DNA of 64,000 nt from Cupriavidus numazuensis (lineage in GTDB: Bacteria > Pseudomonadota > Gammaproteobacteria > Burkholderiales > Burkholderiaceae), in the NCBI RefSeq assembly GCF_905397435.1, contig NZ_CAJPVI010000008.1:62001-126000 (forward strand), given 5' to 3'. This document shows, in pieces, positions 42,463 through 54,048 of the stretch. The notes beneath the pieces were generated by a model, which had not been told where the DNA came from, did no database searches, and saw nothing but the letters and a program-made list of their open reading frames with translations. Both the position numbers and the translations under genes were made by a program. Position 1 is the stretch's first letter. Each line of letters starts with the position of its first letter.

Positions 42463-44826
42463 GTGGCACTTCAACAGGGTTTCATCCTGACCCGGCATTG
42501 GCGCGATACGCCGGCGGGGACCGAAGTCGAAGTCTGGCTTGCCACCGACGACGGCCCACGCCTGTTGCGTTTGCCCTCGCAGCCGTCCGTAGCGTTTGTC
42601 CCGGAGGCACAGCGGCAGCGCGCCGAGGCTGTGCTGCAGGGCGACGCGAATGTCGATCTGCGCCCCTTGCAGCTTCAGGACTTCAACCAGAGGCCGGTGT
42701 TCGGTCTTTACTGCCGTCAGTATCGGCAACTGGGCCAGCACAGCCGCAAGCTGCGCGATGCGGGCGTGGATGTCTACGAAGCAGACATCCGGCCACCCGA
42801 GCGTTACCTGATGGAGCGCTTCATCACCGCCCCGGTCTGGTACGACGGCGATGCCGATGGCAACGGCGTGATGCGTAACGCGCAGATGAAGCCCGCGACA
42901 GATTATCGGCCGACGCTGCGATTGGTGTCTCTCGATATCGAGACCAACGCGTTCGGCGACCTGTACTCGATCGCGCTCGAAGGCTGCGGCCAGCGCCAGG
43001 TCTACATGCTGGGCCCGGTGCCGTCTGTGCCGGCAGATGTCGATTTCTCGCTCGAGTACTGCGAGACACGGCCAGCTTTGCTCGAACGGCTGAACGCGTG
43101 GATGGCGCGCCACGACCCCGACGCCATCATCGGCTGGAACCTCGTCCAGTTCGACTTGCGCGTATTGCAGGAGCATGCGCGCAAGTTCCAGGTGCCGTTG
43201 CGCCTTGGCCGCGGCGGAGCCGAGATGGAATGGCGCGAGCATGCCAGCCAGCAGCACTATTTTGCCGGCGCGGCCGGCCGCCTGATCATCGACGGGATCG
43301 AAGCCTTGCGCTCGGCTACATGGAGCTTCCCGTCGTTCAGCCTCGAATCGGTGGCCCAGTCGCTGCTCGGCGAAGGCAAGGCGATCGACAACCCGTATGA
43401 CCGCATGGACGCCATCGACCGCATGTTCGAGCAGGACAAGCCGGCGCTGGCACGCTACAACCTGCATGATTGCGAGCTGGTGACGCGGATCTTCGACAAG
43501 ACGGAACTGCTGACATTCCTGCTGGAGCGCGCCACGGTGACGGGCCTTCAGGCCGACCGCAGCGGCGGCTCGGTCGCGGCCTTCACGCACCTGTACATGC
43601 CGCTGATGCACCGCCAGGGCTATGTGGCGCCCAATCTCGGCGAGAAAGCGCCGGAGGCGAGCCCCGGCGGCTTCGTCATGGATTCGCGGCCCGGCCTCTA
43701 TGAATCGGTGCTGGTGCTCGACTACAAGAGCCTCTATCCGTCGATCATCCGGACGTTCCTGATCGACCCGATCGGCCTGGTGGAAGGGCTTGCGCATCCC
43801 GACGATGCGGATTCCGTCGCGGGCTTCCGCGGCGCGCGGTTCTCCCGGACGAAGCACTGCCTGCCGTCCATCGTCGCCCGCGTCTGGCAGGGCCGTGAAG
43901 CTGCCAAGCGCGACGGCAACAAGCCGCTTTCGCAGGCGCTCAAGATCATCATGAACGCGTTCTACGGTGTGCTCGGATCAAGCGGCTGCCGCTTCTTCGA
44001 TCCGCGGCTCGCCTCGTCGATCACGATGCGCGGGCACGAGATCATGCAGCAGACCCGGACCCTGATCGAGGCGCGCGGCTACGAGGTCATCTACGGCGAC
44101 ACGGATTCCACGTTCGTGTGGCTGCGCCGCGCCCGGACGGAGGCCGACGCCAGCCAGATCGGCCGCAGCCTGGTGGCCTATGTCAACGACTGGTGGCGTG
44201 ACCACCTGTGGCAGACCTACGGGCTCGAAAGCGCGCTGGAACTGCAGTTTGAAACGCACTTCCGGCGCTTCCTGATGCCCACCATCCGCGGCACGGACCT
44301 CGGCAGCAAGAAGCGCTATGCCGGCCAGGTGCAGCGGCCCGACGGCCGGGTCGAGATGGTGTTCAAGGGGCTGGAGACCGTGCGCACGGACTGGTCGCCG
44401 CTCGCGCAGGAATTCCAGCAGGTACTCTACGAACGGATCTTCAACCGTGAGCCGTACCAGGATTACGTGAGGGATATCGTGCGCCGCACGCTGGCTGGCG
44501 AGCTGGACGAACAGCTGGTGTTTCGCAAGCGGCTGCGCCGCAAGCTCGACGACTACCAGCGCAATGTGCCGCCGCACGTCCGTGCTGCGCGCATTGCCGA
44601 TGCCCATAACGAGCGCCACGGCCGCCCGCTGCAATATCAGCATGGCGGCTGGATCAGCTATGTGATGACCGTGGCGGGACCGGAACCGCTTGAAGTTCGC
44701 TCGGCGCCCATCGACTACGGGCATTACGTGACCCGGCAACTGCAGCCGATTGCCGATGCCATCCTGCCGTTCCTCGATGAGGATTTCGAGACGCTGCTCA
44801 CGGGGCAGATGGCACTGTTCCCGTAA
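42463..44826 (+). CDS. polB: DNA polymerase II (family B)
   Basis: A 787-residue family B polymerase, close to the 783 of E. coli Pol II. Exonuclease motifs are SLDIET (about 158), [12 protein letters not shown] and YNLHDCEL; polymerase motifs are [10 protein letters not shown] (motif A), [16 protein letters not shown] (motif B) and YGDTDST (motif C, about 545). All catalytic acids are in place. The start is GTG at 42463. Pol II restarts and bypasses damaged templates and is SOS-induced in E. coli; no clear LexA box was found upstream here. Confidence 0.95.
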   Translation: MALQQGFILTRHWRDTPAGTEVEVWLATDDGPRLLRLPSQPSVAFVPEAQRQRAEAVLQGDANVDLRPLQLQDFNQRPVFGLYCRQYRQLGQHSRKLRDAGVDVYEADIRPPERYLMERFITAPVWYDGDADGNGVMRNAQMKPATDYRPTLRLVSLDIETNAFGDLYSIALEGCGQRQVYMLGPVPSVPADVDFSLEYCETRPALLERLNAWMARHDPDAIIGWNLVQFDLRVLQEHARKFQVPLRLGRGGAEMEWREHASQQHYFAGAAGRLIIDGIEALRSATWSFPSFSLESVAQSLLGEGKAIDNPYDRMDAIDRMFEQDKPALARYNLHDCELVTRIFDKTELLTFLLERATVTGLQADRSGGSVAAFTHLYMPLMHRQGYVAPNLGEKAPEASPGGFVMDSRPGLYESVLVLDYKSLYPSIIRTFLIDPIGLVEGLAHPDDADSVAGFRGARFSRTKHCLPSIVARVWQGREAAKRDGNKPLSQALKIIMNAFYGVLGSSGCRFFDPRLASSITMRGHEIMQQTRTLIEARGYEVIYGDTDSTFVWLRRARTEADASQIGRSLVAYVNDWWRDHLWQTYGLESALELQFETHFRRFLMPTIRGTDLGSKKRYAGQVQRPDGRVEMVFKGLETVRTDWSPLAQEFQQVLYERIFNREPYQDYVRDIVRRTLAGELDEQLVFRKRLRRKLDDYQRNVPPHVRAARIADAHNERHGRPLQYQHGGWISYVMTVAGPEPLEVRSAPIDYGHYVTRQLQPIADAILPFLDEDFETLLTGQMALFP

Positions 44827-44841
44827 CAGGCAAAGTGGTGC

Positions 44842-45360
44842 CTATGCCCGGGCACACTTGATGACCGTATCGAGCGTGCGTGTGGTGATGTCCTTGCCGA
44901 ACGTGCGTTCGAGCAGGCTCATGAACACGGGGCCCTTCTTCGGATCCGGTATGTAGACGCTGAAGACCTCCGTGGCACCGGCCTTGACGATGCTTGCGCC
45001 ATCACGCTCGATGGGCAGCTTCACGTCTGCCGGCACCGGCGCGCGCAGAAACGTGACAACCCGCTTGGCCGAAGACGCAATGCTGAACTCTGCATAGGGA
45101 TCCGAATCGATCAGGTCCTGAAGATAGCCCGCCGGCCGGACGAAGGTGTCGAAGCTGCGGCCCAGCTCCGCTTGCATGGCCTTCCAGGCGCGCCGCTCCA
45201 GGCTGGTGAGTGACGAGGATCGCGCGTTGAACACGACGTTGCCGCTGGAGAGCAGGGTTTTCACTTCGGAGAAGCCCGCCGCCTCGAAGCAGCGCTTGAG
45301 TTCGGGCATCCGGGCGTTCATCGGGCTGACGCCGCGAAGAAAGGCAATGTATCGGGGCAT
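44842..45360 (-). CDS. DUF1697-family protein
   Basis: A 172-residue protein of the DUF1697 family, recognised by the N-terminal pattern MPRYIAFLRGVSPMNARMPELKR and EVKTLLSSGNVVF. The ATG at 45360 begins this pattern; the frame is open upstream but not gene-like. Function is unknown. It is convergent with polB, 15 bases between stops. Confidence 0.85.
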   Translation of the reverse strand: MPRYIAFLRGVSPMNARMPELKRCFEAAGFSEVKTLLSSGNVVFNARSSSLTSLERRAWKAMQAELGRSFDTFVRPAGYLQDLIDSDPYAEFSIASSAKRVVTFLRAPVPADVKLPIERDGASIVKAGATEVFSVYIPDPKKGPVFMSLLERTFGKDITTRTLDTVIKCARA

Positions 45361-45709
45361 TGGTGATCCGGTCATGGCTGGCGAGCCGCTATGCATGTCG
45401 CGGCCAATGGCAAATGAAGTTGGCGGCTCACCGCAGCGGCTGGTCAATGATAGAGGACTGGCGCGCTGGCGCACCAAGGCACGATCCAAGAAGCGGCATT
45501 GGCGTACAGGAAAACCCCTACAGCGAAGGACAGCGTGCGGCAACTATTATTGCCACGAGTGGAAATTAATGTCGGCGTGAGTCGATGGATGGAAGCGAAT
45601 CATCACGCGTTGGTAATCGCCACTGCAGCACATGGGAACTGCGCCGAGGCCATGGACAGGCCATCGGCGCGTCACACGGGAGGTTAGTCTTGATTCAGTT
45701 GGAGCAGGT
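45361..45709. other. control region upstream of the MFS/IorAB regulon
   Basis: About 350 bases with no convincing gene. It holds the first copy of the shared operator (45545-45570) and, near the MFS start, GGAG at 45701-45704. The DUF1697-proximal half shows nothing distinctive. Confidence 0.5.
45545..45570. promoter_or_regulatory. shared operator, copy 1 (upstream of MFS transporter)
   Basis: Core TTGCCA-CGAG-TGGAAATTA at 45550-45568, with partial inverted AT-rich flanks. The same core TTGCCA-N4-TGGAAA occurs at 47205-47220 and 51996-52011. It lies about 140 bases before the MFS start codon. Confidence 0.65.
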
Positions 45710-47185
45710 ATGAGCACATCAGGGACAGAAATCACGGGAAGCGGCATGGATGGATTACCAGGTCACGGAGGGTCGAGCGGAGCCGCGCACGATAGTGTGT
45801 GGCGGACAACGACTGAGCAGAGCGAAGCCGCACGCATTGTGGCCGAAGTGGAGGCGCTTCCCCTTACGCCCTTGCACCGGCTTGCACGTGTCATCGTTGG
45901 GAGCGCCACCTTTTTTGATGGCTTCGATGTTCTCGCCATCGCTGCGGCGATGCCGGTGCTGATCAAGCTGTGGTCGCTATCTCCTGAGCAGGTTGGCCTC
46001 ATTATCTCCATCGGCTATCTCGGCCAGCTTATTGGCTCGCTTTGCTTCTCGCACCTTGCGGACAAGTTCGGGCGCCTGCGTTGCGCCAGCCTCTCGGTGG
46101 CCTTGTTCGCACTTGGCAGCCTGGCCTGCGCGTTCGCGGGTAGCCCGATGAGCCTGATGGCATACCGATTCATTCAGGGTCTCGGCCTTGGGGGCGAGTT
46201 GCCGGTTGCGGCGACTTACATCAATGAACTGGCCAAGTCCGAGCATCGCGGACGCTTCGTGCTGTTCTACGAACTGATTTTCCCGATCGGGCTGTTTGCC
46301 GCGAGCCTGGCGGGCATGTGGGTGGTGCCCCATCTCGGCTGGCAGACGATGTTCTTCCTGGGCGCATTGCCGGCGCTGATCGCGCTTTGCATGCGTCGCT
46401 TCTTGCCGGAGTCTCCAAGATGGCTCGCGTCGAAAGGCCGCTTCCATGAAGCCGATGCCGCACTGGAACGTTTTCGCAAGTACGCCAGGGCGGCGGGCGC
46501 CAACGGGCAGCCGGCCTCTCTCGAAACCAGGCACAAGACCGTGGCCAGGCAGGAGCCGCCAGCAACCTGGCAAAGCCTGTTCCGGCCGCCGTTGCTGCGC
46601 AGGACCTTTGTCCTGGTGTCGCTGTGGTTCGCGGGCGGCTTTGTGACGGCTGGTGTCACGTCGTGGATGCCGACGATCTATCGTGAGGTGTTCCACATCG
46701 ACCTGGCCACGGCGCTCAAGTACGGCACCTACACGTCGTTGGCCGGCATTGTCGGCTCCGCAATGTGCGCGCTCGCAATTGACCGCTTCGGGCGCCGACT
46801 GTGGATGACCATGACCTGGATCTGCGCGGGCTTCGCGATGCTGGCTCCGGTCCTTTTCGCGCCAATGACTCCGGCCACAACGGCCTTCTGCATGTCCCTG
46901 GCATTCGGATTCACGGCTGCCGCGTTCATCGGCTGCTATGTGTATACCCCCGAGCTGTATCCGACCGGGATCCGCACATTCGGCGTAGGCGTGTCCAGCG
47001 CGATGCTGCGCCTGGCTTCCATCATCTGTCCTTCGATGATCGGTTGGTTTGTGGCACGCGGCTCCCTTTCCACGTCTTACGTCGTGATCGCCGGCGTCGC
47101 TTTTGCCGCGGCGCTTGCGGTCGGGCTATTCGGCGAGGAGACAACCGGGCGAACGCTTGAGGACGCATCCTCGACGCCTCAGTAA
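45710..47185 (+). CDS. MFS transporter (AAHS/NiaP-like)
   Basis: A 491-residue major facilitator with twelve predicted membrane segments. It has FFDGFDVLAIAAAMPVL in the first segment, SHLADKFGRLRC in loop 2-3, PESPRWLASKGR in the central loop, and YTPELYPTGIRTFGVGV in the C-terminal half, the pattern of aromatic-acid/nicotinate-type proton symporters. The ATG at 45710 has GGAG five bases upstream. The shared operator 140 bases upstream links it to the porin, IorAB and TauD genes; it likely imports their aromatic substrate. Confidence 0.9.
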   Translation: MSTSGTEITGSGMDGLPGHGGSSGAAHDSVWRTTTEQSEAARIVAEVEALPLTPLHRLARVIVGSATFFDGFDVLAIAAAMPVLIKLWSLSPEQVGLIISIGYLGQLIGSLCFSHLADKFGRLRCASLSVALFALGSLACAFAGSPMSLMAYRFIQGLGLGGELPVAATYINELAKSEHRGRFVLFYELIFPIGLFAASLAGMWVVPHLGWQTMFFLGALPALIALCMRRFLPESPRWLASKGRFHEADAALERFRKYARAAGANGQPASLETRHKTVARQEPPATWQSLFRPPLLRRTFVLVSLWFAGGFVTAGVTSWMPTIYREVFHIDLATALKYGTYTSLAGIVGSAMCALAIDRFGRRLWMTMTWICAGFAMLAPVLFAPMTPATTAFCMSLAFGFTAAAFIGCYVYTPELYPTGIRTFGVGVSSAMLRLASIICPSMIGWFVARGSLSTSYVVIAGVAFAAALAVGLFGEETTGRTLEDASSTPQ

Positions 47186-47196
47186 GCGATTTTTTT

Positions 47197-47228
47197 GCCA
47201 CTAATTGCCATATATGGAAATTAGTGGC
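47197..47228. promoter_or_regulatory. shared operator, copy 2 (upstream of porin-iorAB)
   Basis: A 32-base inverted repeat with only one mismatch in 16 paired positions: left arm GCCACTAATTGCCATA, right arm TATGGAAATTAGTGGC. It is the best-conserved of the three copies. It lies 45 bases before the porin start and 11 after the MFS stop, so it marks a separate promoter for the porin-iorA-iorB run. Confidence 0.75.
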
Positions 47229-47272
47229 CGGTAAGCAGAAGACTCAAACCTAACGGTAAAGGCGGGCTGATC

Positions 47273-48352
47273 ATGAAGCACAGGGTTATCTCTGCGTTGG
47301 CTGTCTGTTGTGCCAACACGGCGTTCGCGCAGAGCCAGGTGACGTTGTATGGGAGTGTCGATACGTCCGTTCCGTGGATCAGCAATATCCGCGGCAACAG
47401 TACGGTTCGCATGGACGGCGGGATCTCGCAACCCGATCTGTTCGGTCTGCGCGGTTCCGAGGACCTTGGCGGTGGCATGAAGGCAATCTTCCAGCTGGAG
47501 AATGGCTTCCTGACCGACAGTGGTTCCATGATCGCCGCAGGGAAGATCTTCAACCGGGCGTCATGGGTCGGCCTGTCGGCAAGCAGCGGTACCGTCAGGC
47601 TTGGCCGCCAGGTTGACTTCGTGGCCGACAAGCTGGGCCAGTGGAGCAATGGCTACCAGCTGTTCAATTTCTACCTGTATCACCCCGGAAACCTCGACGG
47701 GTTATCGAGTCAGTTCCCGGTGGACAATGCCATCTCGTATCAATCTCCGCGCTTTGGCGGGATGCAACTCAGTGCGATGTATGGGCTGGGCGAGGTGCCG
47801 GGTAGCAGCAGCGCCAAGCGCACCTACAGCCTTGCCGGCACATACGACGCGGACCGGCTGAGCGTCACGGTAGCGTACACCGACGCCAACGGCCGGGCCT
47901 TCGACATTGGCGGTACTACCGGTCTTCCGAATGCCCTCGGCAGGGGGCTCACACCCGGTGCCGCCATGTTCATCGATGCATTCAAGGCAGGGGGCATTGG
48001 CGGGAGCTATCGCCTTGAATCCGTGCCGCTTTCCGTGAACGCCCTCTACTCGCGTTCGACGCTGCGAGCCGGTGCCGCGGAAGGCACGATGAACGCAGCC
48101 GATCTCGGCCTGACCTGGCAAGCCACGCCAGCGGCTGCGGCCACCGTTGGCTACTCGTTCAGCAAGTTCGAGAAGACCAAATGGCACCAGCTTCATCTCG
48201 GTGGCATGTATTACTTCTCGAAGCGGACCCAGCTGTATGCGTTCTGGACGTATCAGCACGCCGTTGACGGCCTTGCGGCGATGAATGTCGTTGGTGTGTC
48301 GTCTGGCCAGAACCAGTCAGTGGTCAGTGTCGGACTACATACGTCGTTTTGA
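47273..48352 (+). CDS. outer-membrane porin (Gram-negative porin family), second copy
   Basis: A 359-residue porin with a signal peptide (ISALAVCCANTAFAQ) and the family opening SQVTLYGSVDTSV, then FGLRGSEDLGGGMKAIFQLENGF, FNRASWVGLSASSGTVRLGRQ, and a C-terminal Phe (VSVGLHTSF). It would admit the aromatic substrate across the outer membrane. It is preceded by the best copy of the shared operator and followed by iorA 45 bases on, so it probably heads a porin-iorA-iorB transcript. Confidence 0.92.
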   Translation: MKHRVISALAVCCANTAFAQSQVTLYGSVDTSVPWISNIRGNSTVRMDGGISQPDLFGLRGSEDLGGGMKAIFQLENGFLTDSGSMIAAGKIFNRASWVGLSASSGTVRLGRQVDFVADKLGQWSNGYQLFNFYLYHPGNLDGLSSQFPVDNAISYQSPRFGGMQLSAMYGLGEVPGSSSAKRTYSLAGTYDADRLSVTVAYTDANGRAFDIGGTTGLPNALGRGLTPGAAMFIDAFKAGGIGGSYRLESVPLSVNALYSRSTLRAGAAEGTMNAADLGLTWQATPAAAATVGYSFSKFEKTKWHQLHLGGMYYFSKRTQLYAFWTYQHAVDGLAAMNVVGVSSGQNQSVVSVGLHTSF

Positions 48353-48397
48353 AGTGGCAGCGACCGTCCACACATCAAACAGGAGACAGGAGGCGAA

Positions 48398-48844
48398 ATG
48401 AGATTCTTGCTGAACGCCAGGCGCGTCACGTTCGACGGCGATCCGCAAACACCTTTGCTATGGGTGGTGCGCGAACACTTCAAGCTCACCGGCACCAAGT
48501 TCGGATGCGGTATCGGCATGTGTGGTGCCTGCACGGTTCACGTTGACGGAGCGCCAATGCGGTCCTGCTCCGTTGCGGTAAAGGCCGTGGATGGAAAGCA
48601 GGTCACCACGATCGAAGGACTGTCCAGGGACAGGTCTCATCCGATTCAAAGGGCGTGGATCGACAAGGATGTCCCGCAGTGCGGATATTGCCAGTCGGGA
48701 ATGATCATGTCCGCGGCTGCACTGCTGAAGAGCAATCCGACCCCCACCGACGAGCAGATCGACCAGGCGATGACCAACCTGTGCCGCTGCGCAACCTATC
48801 ATCGCATTCGGGAGGCTATCCATGGCGCCGCGGCAGGCAAATAG
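48398..48844 (+). CDS. IorA-like 2Fe-2S subunit of a molybdenum hydroxylase
   Basis: A 148-residue small subunit of the xanthine-oxidase superfamily with two 2Fe-2S clusters: plant-type Cys37/42/45/57 ([10 protein letters not shown]) and Cys95/98/129/131 (CGYCQSGM and NLCRCATY). It passes electrons from the molybdenum site of the large subunit to an acceptor. The length and layout match isoquinoline 1-oxidoreductase IorA and nicotinate dehydrogenase NicA. The next gene starts 23 bases inside it, so the two are coupled. Confidence 0.92.
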   Translation: MRFLLNARRVTFDGDPQTPLLWVVREHFKLTGTKFGCGIGMCGACTVHVDGAPMRSCSVAVKAVDGKQVTTIEGLSRDRSHPIQRAWIDKDVPQCGYCQSGMIMSAAALLKSNPTPTDEQIDQAMTNLCRCATYHRIREAIHGAAAGK

Positions 48845-51065
48845 CGGTAACACCAGCGAGGTGCGGTCACCTCGGCGACGACTTCTCCTGAAGGGCGTGG
48901 CAGCCGCGCTGGCGCTGCCCGCTGCCGGGAGCCTGGCCATACGCGTGGTCTACCCAAAAAACGACGGAGGGGCCGATCAGGCATCCGCGGAAGTCGAGGT
49001 CAGCGACTGGATCTGGATCCAGCCCTCCGGTCACACCATTGTCGGCGTGTCGCAATGCGAGTTCGGCCAGGGCATCTATACCGGCTTGCCGCAAGTGCTC
49101 GCCGACGAGATGGACGCTGACTGGGAAAACATCTCGGTCAGGTTTGTCACCGGACGAGACGCCTACCGCAATGATGCCGGGGAAGAGCCATTGCAGCAGT
49201 ACACCGGCGCATCGATGTCGATGACGTTCTTCTATGAGCGCATGCGCCTGGCCGGTGCGCAAGCCAGAGACGTGTTGCTGCGCGCCGGCGCGAAGCGGAT
49301 GGGAGTGCGGTCCTCTCAGTGCATCACCAGGGCCGGTCGTGTCATTCATCCCGCCACCGGGCGAAGCCTGGGCTATGGCGAGGTGGTCGGGGATGCGGCA
49401 AAACTGCGCATCAGTCCCCGGCCACGGATGAAGGTGCCATCGGAGCAGACGCTGATCGGCAAGAACCTTCGCCGCGTGGACACCGCGGCCAAGGTCGACG
49501 GCAGTGCCATCTTTGGCATGGATATCGAGGTACCCGGGATGCTGGTAGGCGCGGTGCGCATGGCGCCGAGCGTGACCGGCAGCATCGTGCGCATTCGCAA
49601 CGAAGCGGAGGTCCGCAAGAGGCCAGGGGTGAGCGCCATCGTGACGACGTCGCTGTGGCCGGTTGCGACACCCAATACCATCATCGTGGTGGCCGAGTCC
49701 TACTGGATCGCCAAACAGGCTGCTGATGCGCTCGAGATCGATTTCGATGCGGGTGTCGCCGGGCATGTCTTCACGGAGCAGATCACCCGGCAGTTCCTCG
49801 CTGCGCTCGACAGCCCCAGTGCCCCGGTAGCGAGAAGGCTTGGCGATCCCGAATCCATTCTCGCGCGGAAGTCCAGGCCATCCGTCATCACCGCGGACTA
49901 CCAGTCTCCATATGTCACGCATGCCACGATGGAACCGGTCGTGGCCACGGCCCATGTCCGGGATGGCGAGATTGAGTTATGGGGGCCTTTCCAGGGACAG
50001 GATTTCCTGCGCGGCGAAGTGAGCCGGGCATTCGGCATTCCCGCGGACAAGGTGATCGTCAATACCGTCTATCTCGGCGGCAGCTTCGGGCGCAAGTACC
50101 TGCCGGATTTTGCGTTGCATGCCGCGACGGCGTCCAAGGCTGTGGGCAGGCCGGTCAAGGTGATTCGTTCCCGGGAAGACGACACGCGACACTCCTACTA
50201 CCGGCCCGGTGCGGCGGGGCGTTTCCGCGCGGTGTTGGACGAAGCCGGCATGCCGGCGGCCATGCACGCGCGAATTTCCGGTCAATCGCTCTATGGCGTC
50301 ATCAAGCAGGAAAAGATGGCCGCCGTGGGGGGGTGGGATGAAACCATGGTCGAGTCGATCTACGACCTGATCTACCGCGTGCCCAACCTGCTGGTGGATG
50401 CCGTCGATGTCAAGCAGCCGATTCCGCTCAGCTTCCTGCGCAGTGTCGGCAGTACCTCCAGCGTCTTCTTCCTGGAAAGCTTTGTCAGCGAGCTTGCCTC
50501 GGCCGCGCACATGGACGACTACCAGTATCGGCGCAAGCTGCTTGCCGACCAGCCACTGGCTGTCAGGGTGCTCGACGCGGCCGCGCGTGCCGCGCAATGG
50601 GATCGCCCGCCAGCAAACGGCGTGTTCCGCGGCATGGCCTTCAACGTCTACACAGGACGGGGCGAGGGCTTCCAGACGTTTGTCGCGCTCGTGATGGAGC
50701 TTGAGTTGACGGCAGGAAAGGTCAGGCTCAGGCGCGCCGTTTGCGGCATCGATGCCGGCCGTCCGGTCAATCCCGGGCTGATCAGGGCCAACGTGGAGGG
50801 CGGCATCGGCTTTGCGCTGACCAACACATTCAAGAGCCAGCTGACCTTTGAGCAGGGGGCGGTCCAGCAAAGCAGCTTCCATGACTATCCGCTGCTGCAG
50901 TTGGCGGAGATGCCGCGCGTGGAGGTCGTCATTCTCGACAGTGACCGGCCGCCGCAAGGGTGCGGCGAGGTGGTGCTGGGTCCGACTGCGCCGGCCGTCG
51001 CGAGTGCCATGTTCCAGGCTACCGGAAGGCGATTCCGGTCCATGCCGCTCCCCCAGGCGGTGTAG
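48822..51065 (+). CDS. IorB-like molybdopterin subunit of an aromatic N-heterocycle/aldehyde hydroxylase
   Basis: A 747-residue molybdenum-cofactor subunit. A twin-arginine leader ([10 protein letters not shown], residues 16-25, then ALALPAAGS) predicts Tat export. Family motifs include [53 protein letters not shown] and [18 protein letters not shown]; the catalytic Glu716 is in [13 protein letters not shown]. It lacks the C-terminal cytochrome c domains of NicB-type enzymes and there is no FAD subunit, as in isoquinoline oxidoreductase; electrons must go to an unlinked acceptor. The substrate is probably a heteroaromatic ring or aldehyde; the name iorB is not proven. Confidence 0.9.
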   Translation: MAPRQANSGNTSEVRSPRRRLLLKGVAAALALPAAGSLAIRVVYPKNDGGADQASAEVEVSDWIWIQPSGHTIVGVSQCEFGQGIYTGLPQVLADEMDADWENISVRFVTGRDAYRNDAGEEPLQQYTGASMSMTFFYERMRLAGAQARDVLLRAGAKRMGVRSSQCITRAGRVIHPATGRSLGYGEVVGDAAKLRISPRPRMKVPSEQTLIGKNLRRVDTAAKVDGSAIFGMDIEVPGMLVGAVRMAPSVTGSIVRIRNEAEVRKRPGVSAIVTTSLWPVATPNTIIVVAESYWIAKQAADALEIDFDAGVAGHVFTEQITRQFLAALDSPSAPVARRLGDPESILARKSRPSVITADYQSPYVTHATMEPVVATAHVRDGEIELWGPFQGQDFLRGEVSRAFGIPADKVIVNTVYLGGSFGRKYLPDFALHAATASKAVGRPVKVIRSREDDTRHSYYRPGAAGRFRAVLDEAGMPAAMHARISGQSLYGVIKQEKMAAVGGWDETMVESIYDLIYRVPNLLVDAVDVKQPIPLSFLRSVGSTSSVFFLESFVSELASAAHMDDYQYRRKLLADQPLAVRVLDAAARAAQWDRPPANGVFRGMAFNVYTGRGEGFQTFVALVMELELTAGKVRLRRAVCGIDAGRPVNPGLIRANVEGGIGFALTNTFKSQLTFEQGAVQQSSFHDYPLLQLAEMPRVEVVILDSDRPPQGCGEVVLGPTAPAVASAMFQATGRRFRSMPLPQAV

Positions 51066-51199
51066 TCCGGTGCCGGGGCGACAAATATGCACATCACGAA
51101 GTTGCTAGAATGCCGGGACGCCGGCCAGGCCGCGGCGACATGCATGCTGAAGTCAGTGTTCGTCCCTGGCCCTCGTCCTCCACCATCACTACCTGCGAT

Positions 51200-51907
51200 A
51201 TGGCAACGAAGACTCCCACCAAGCGTACATCCTCGGCTGGCAAGCCCGCGCGACGGCGCGTGAGCGGCAGGCCCACGGGAGAGGATACGGTGGGCAAACA
51301 GGTCATCCTCCAGACGACGGTGGAATTGCTCAAGACCCGGCTGCCGGAGCAGCTGACCATCCTCGAGATCGCGGCCGCAGCCGGGGTCGCGAGGACATTG
51401 GTCCGGTACTACTTTGGCGATCTCCACGGCCTGCTGCGCGAGGTAACCGAACACCTGATGAGCCAGTTGCAGGATCGCATGGAAGTGGTGATGCGCATGC
51501 AAGGCACGGTCCGCGAGCGCGTCCATCAGCGCTTGCTGCTGCGTCTGGAGTTCATGCAAGAGCATCCGCATTTCGAGCGGCTGGCGCTTAGCGAGATCTA
51601 TCACGGCAAGGATGTTGCCGAAGAGGATGCGGTCGGCGATGCGCTGCAACGTATTACCAGGCGAGCTCTGGAGCTGACCGACATGATCCTCGAAGATGCG
51701 CGCGGTGCGGACATCGATGCGAGATACGTGCACCTGCTGATACTGAGCGTGTCCGCGTTTATCCCCACGGCACAACCTTTGCTCCGACATCTTTTTGGGC
51801 CGGGCAAGGAATGTGAGCGACAGGTGGACAACTACCTTGAGTTCGTCTCGGGCATGATCGCTGATGCCATTGATGGCAAACGCGGGCAAGTAAAACCGCG
51901 CAAGTAA
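51200..51907 (+). CDS. TetR-family regulator, candidate for the shared operator
   Basis: A 235-residue TetR-type regulator. A basic N-terminal tail (KTPTKRTSSAGKPARRR) precedes the DNA-binding helices (VILQTTVELLKTRL ... LTILEIAAAAGVARTLVRYYF), followed by a helical ligand domain. Starts at 51140 or 51110 are possible; 51200 gives a compact protein. It is downstream of iorB by 134 bases in the same direction and is the only regulator in the 45-53 kb stretch, so it is the natural candidate to bind the three shared palindromes. That is inference. Confidence 0.9.
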   Translation: MATKTPTKRTSSAGKPARRRVSGRPTGEDTVGKQVILQTTVELLKTRLPEQLTILEIAAAAGVARTLVRYYFGDLHGLLREVTEHLMSQLQDRMEVVMRMQGTVRERVHQRLLLRLEFMQEHPHFERLALSEIYHGKDVAEEDAVGDALQRITRRALELTDMILEDARGADIDARYVHLLILSVSAFIPTAQPLLRHLFGPGKECERQVDNYLEFVSGMIADAIDGKRGQVKPRK

Positions 51908-51985
51908 ATGCCGGCGCAAGGCTTGCTGACGCTGATGCTCTCAACGACTTGATTCGCTTGACTCTGCAAGACCGATCCAACTAAA

Positions 51986-52021
51986 CTGCCCTAAATTGCC
52001 ACAAGTGGAAATTAAAGGCAG
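51986..52021. promoter_or_regulatory. shared operator, copy 3 (upstream of TauD-type dioxygenase)
   Basis: A 36-base dyad with arms CTGCCCTAAATTGCCA and TGGAAATTAAAGGCAG around CAAG, 13 of 16 positions paired. The core TTGCCA-N4-TGGAAA is identical to copies 1 and 2. It lies 28 bases before the dioxygenase start. Confidence 0.7.
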
Positions 52022-52048
52022 TTGGAACAAACCAAGGAAGGACGACTC

Positions 52049-52864
52049 ATGAAAATCGACAATCTCACACCTGCAATCGGTTCCGAGATTCACGGCATCA
52101 ACCTGGCCGATCCGGATCAGGTGCTTCAACACGCTGAGGACTTGCGCGCCATTCTTGCCGAGCGCCAGGTGATTTTCTTCCGCGATCAGGATCTGACGCC
52201 GGAAGCACAAGTTCGCTTTGCGAAGATCTTCGGAAGGGTGGAGCCGGTTTCGTCGACGTTTCCCGCGCATCCGGAAAATCCGTATGTGGAGCTTCTCATC
52301 AGCCAGGGAACCAGGACAGGCACGGACATCTGGCATGCGGATCTGACGTGGCAGACATCCCCGCCTGCCGGTGCGTGCCTCTATGCGGTGGACGTGCCGG
52401 AGACCGGCGGCGATACGATGTGGGCAAGCATGACGGCGGCGTTTGATTCGCTTTCACCGGCCATGCAGGATCATTTGCGAGGTCTGCGCGCCGTCCACAA
52501 CTGGGAGGCACCGGCCTTGACCGAGAACCTCCGCAAGCGCGATGAAACGGGGGCGCTGTATCGGGCAGCCCGCGAAAAGTATGCGCCGATCGAGCAGCCG
52601 GTCATTCTTGAGCACCCCGTCACGGGCAAGCCGGTGACGTTCGTCAACTCGCTCTACACCACCCACATTCGCGATGTGACGAACGACGAAAGTTGCGCAC
52701 TTATTGGCTTCCTCAGCGGCCTGGCGAAGGTGCCGGAGTGGCAAGTCCGCTTCCGCTGGACCAAGGGATCGGTCGCGGTCTGGGACAACCTCGCCACACA
52801 GCACTACGCCGTCAACGACTACCACCCCGAACCGCGTCGAATGCATCGCGTCGCCATCCGCTGA
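52049..52864 (+). CDS. TauD/TfdA-family Fe(II)/2-oxoglutarate dioxygenase
   Basis: A 271-residue alpha-ketoglutarate-dependent dioxygenase. The iron site is His96 and Asp98 (DIWHADLTW) with the distal His252 (LATQHYAVNDY), and Arg263/Arg267 nearby for 2-oxoglutarate and substrate. The ATG at 52049 is chosen over an upstream start because it follows AAGGAAGGA. The family includes taurine, 2,4-D and sulfonate dioxygenases; many cleave C-O, C-N or C-S bonds through hydroxylation. It carries the shared operator 28 bases upstream and is followed by formaldehyde-oxidation genes, so an O- or N-demethylation role is possible. Confidence 0.9.
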   Translation: MKIDNLTPAIGSEIHGINLADPDQVLQHAEDLRAILAERQVIFFRDQDLTPEAQVRFAKIFGRVEPVSSTFPAHPENPYVELLISQGTRTGTDIWHADLTWQTSPPAGACLYAVDVPETGGDTMWASMTAAFDSLSPAMQDHLRGLRAVHNWEAPALTENLRKRDETGALYRAAREKYAPIEQPVILEHPVTGKPVTFVNSLYTTHIRDVTNDESCALIGFLSGLAKVPEWQVRFRWTKGSVAVWDNLATQHYAVNDYHPEPRRMHRVAIR

Positions 52865-52931
52865 CGGGCGGAGCATCAAGCCGATTCCTGCACCTGATCT
52901 TTCTCTGACCGACTAACCACATCCTCCGACT

Positions 52932-54038
<1,107 letters not shown>

Positions 54039-54048
54039 GGAGCGTGCC

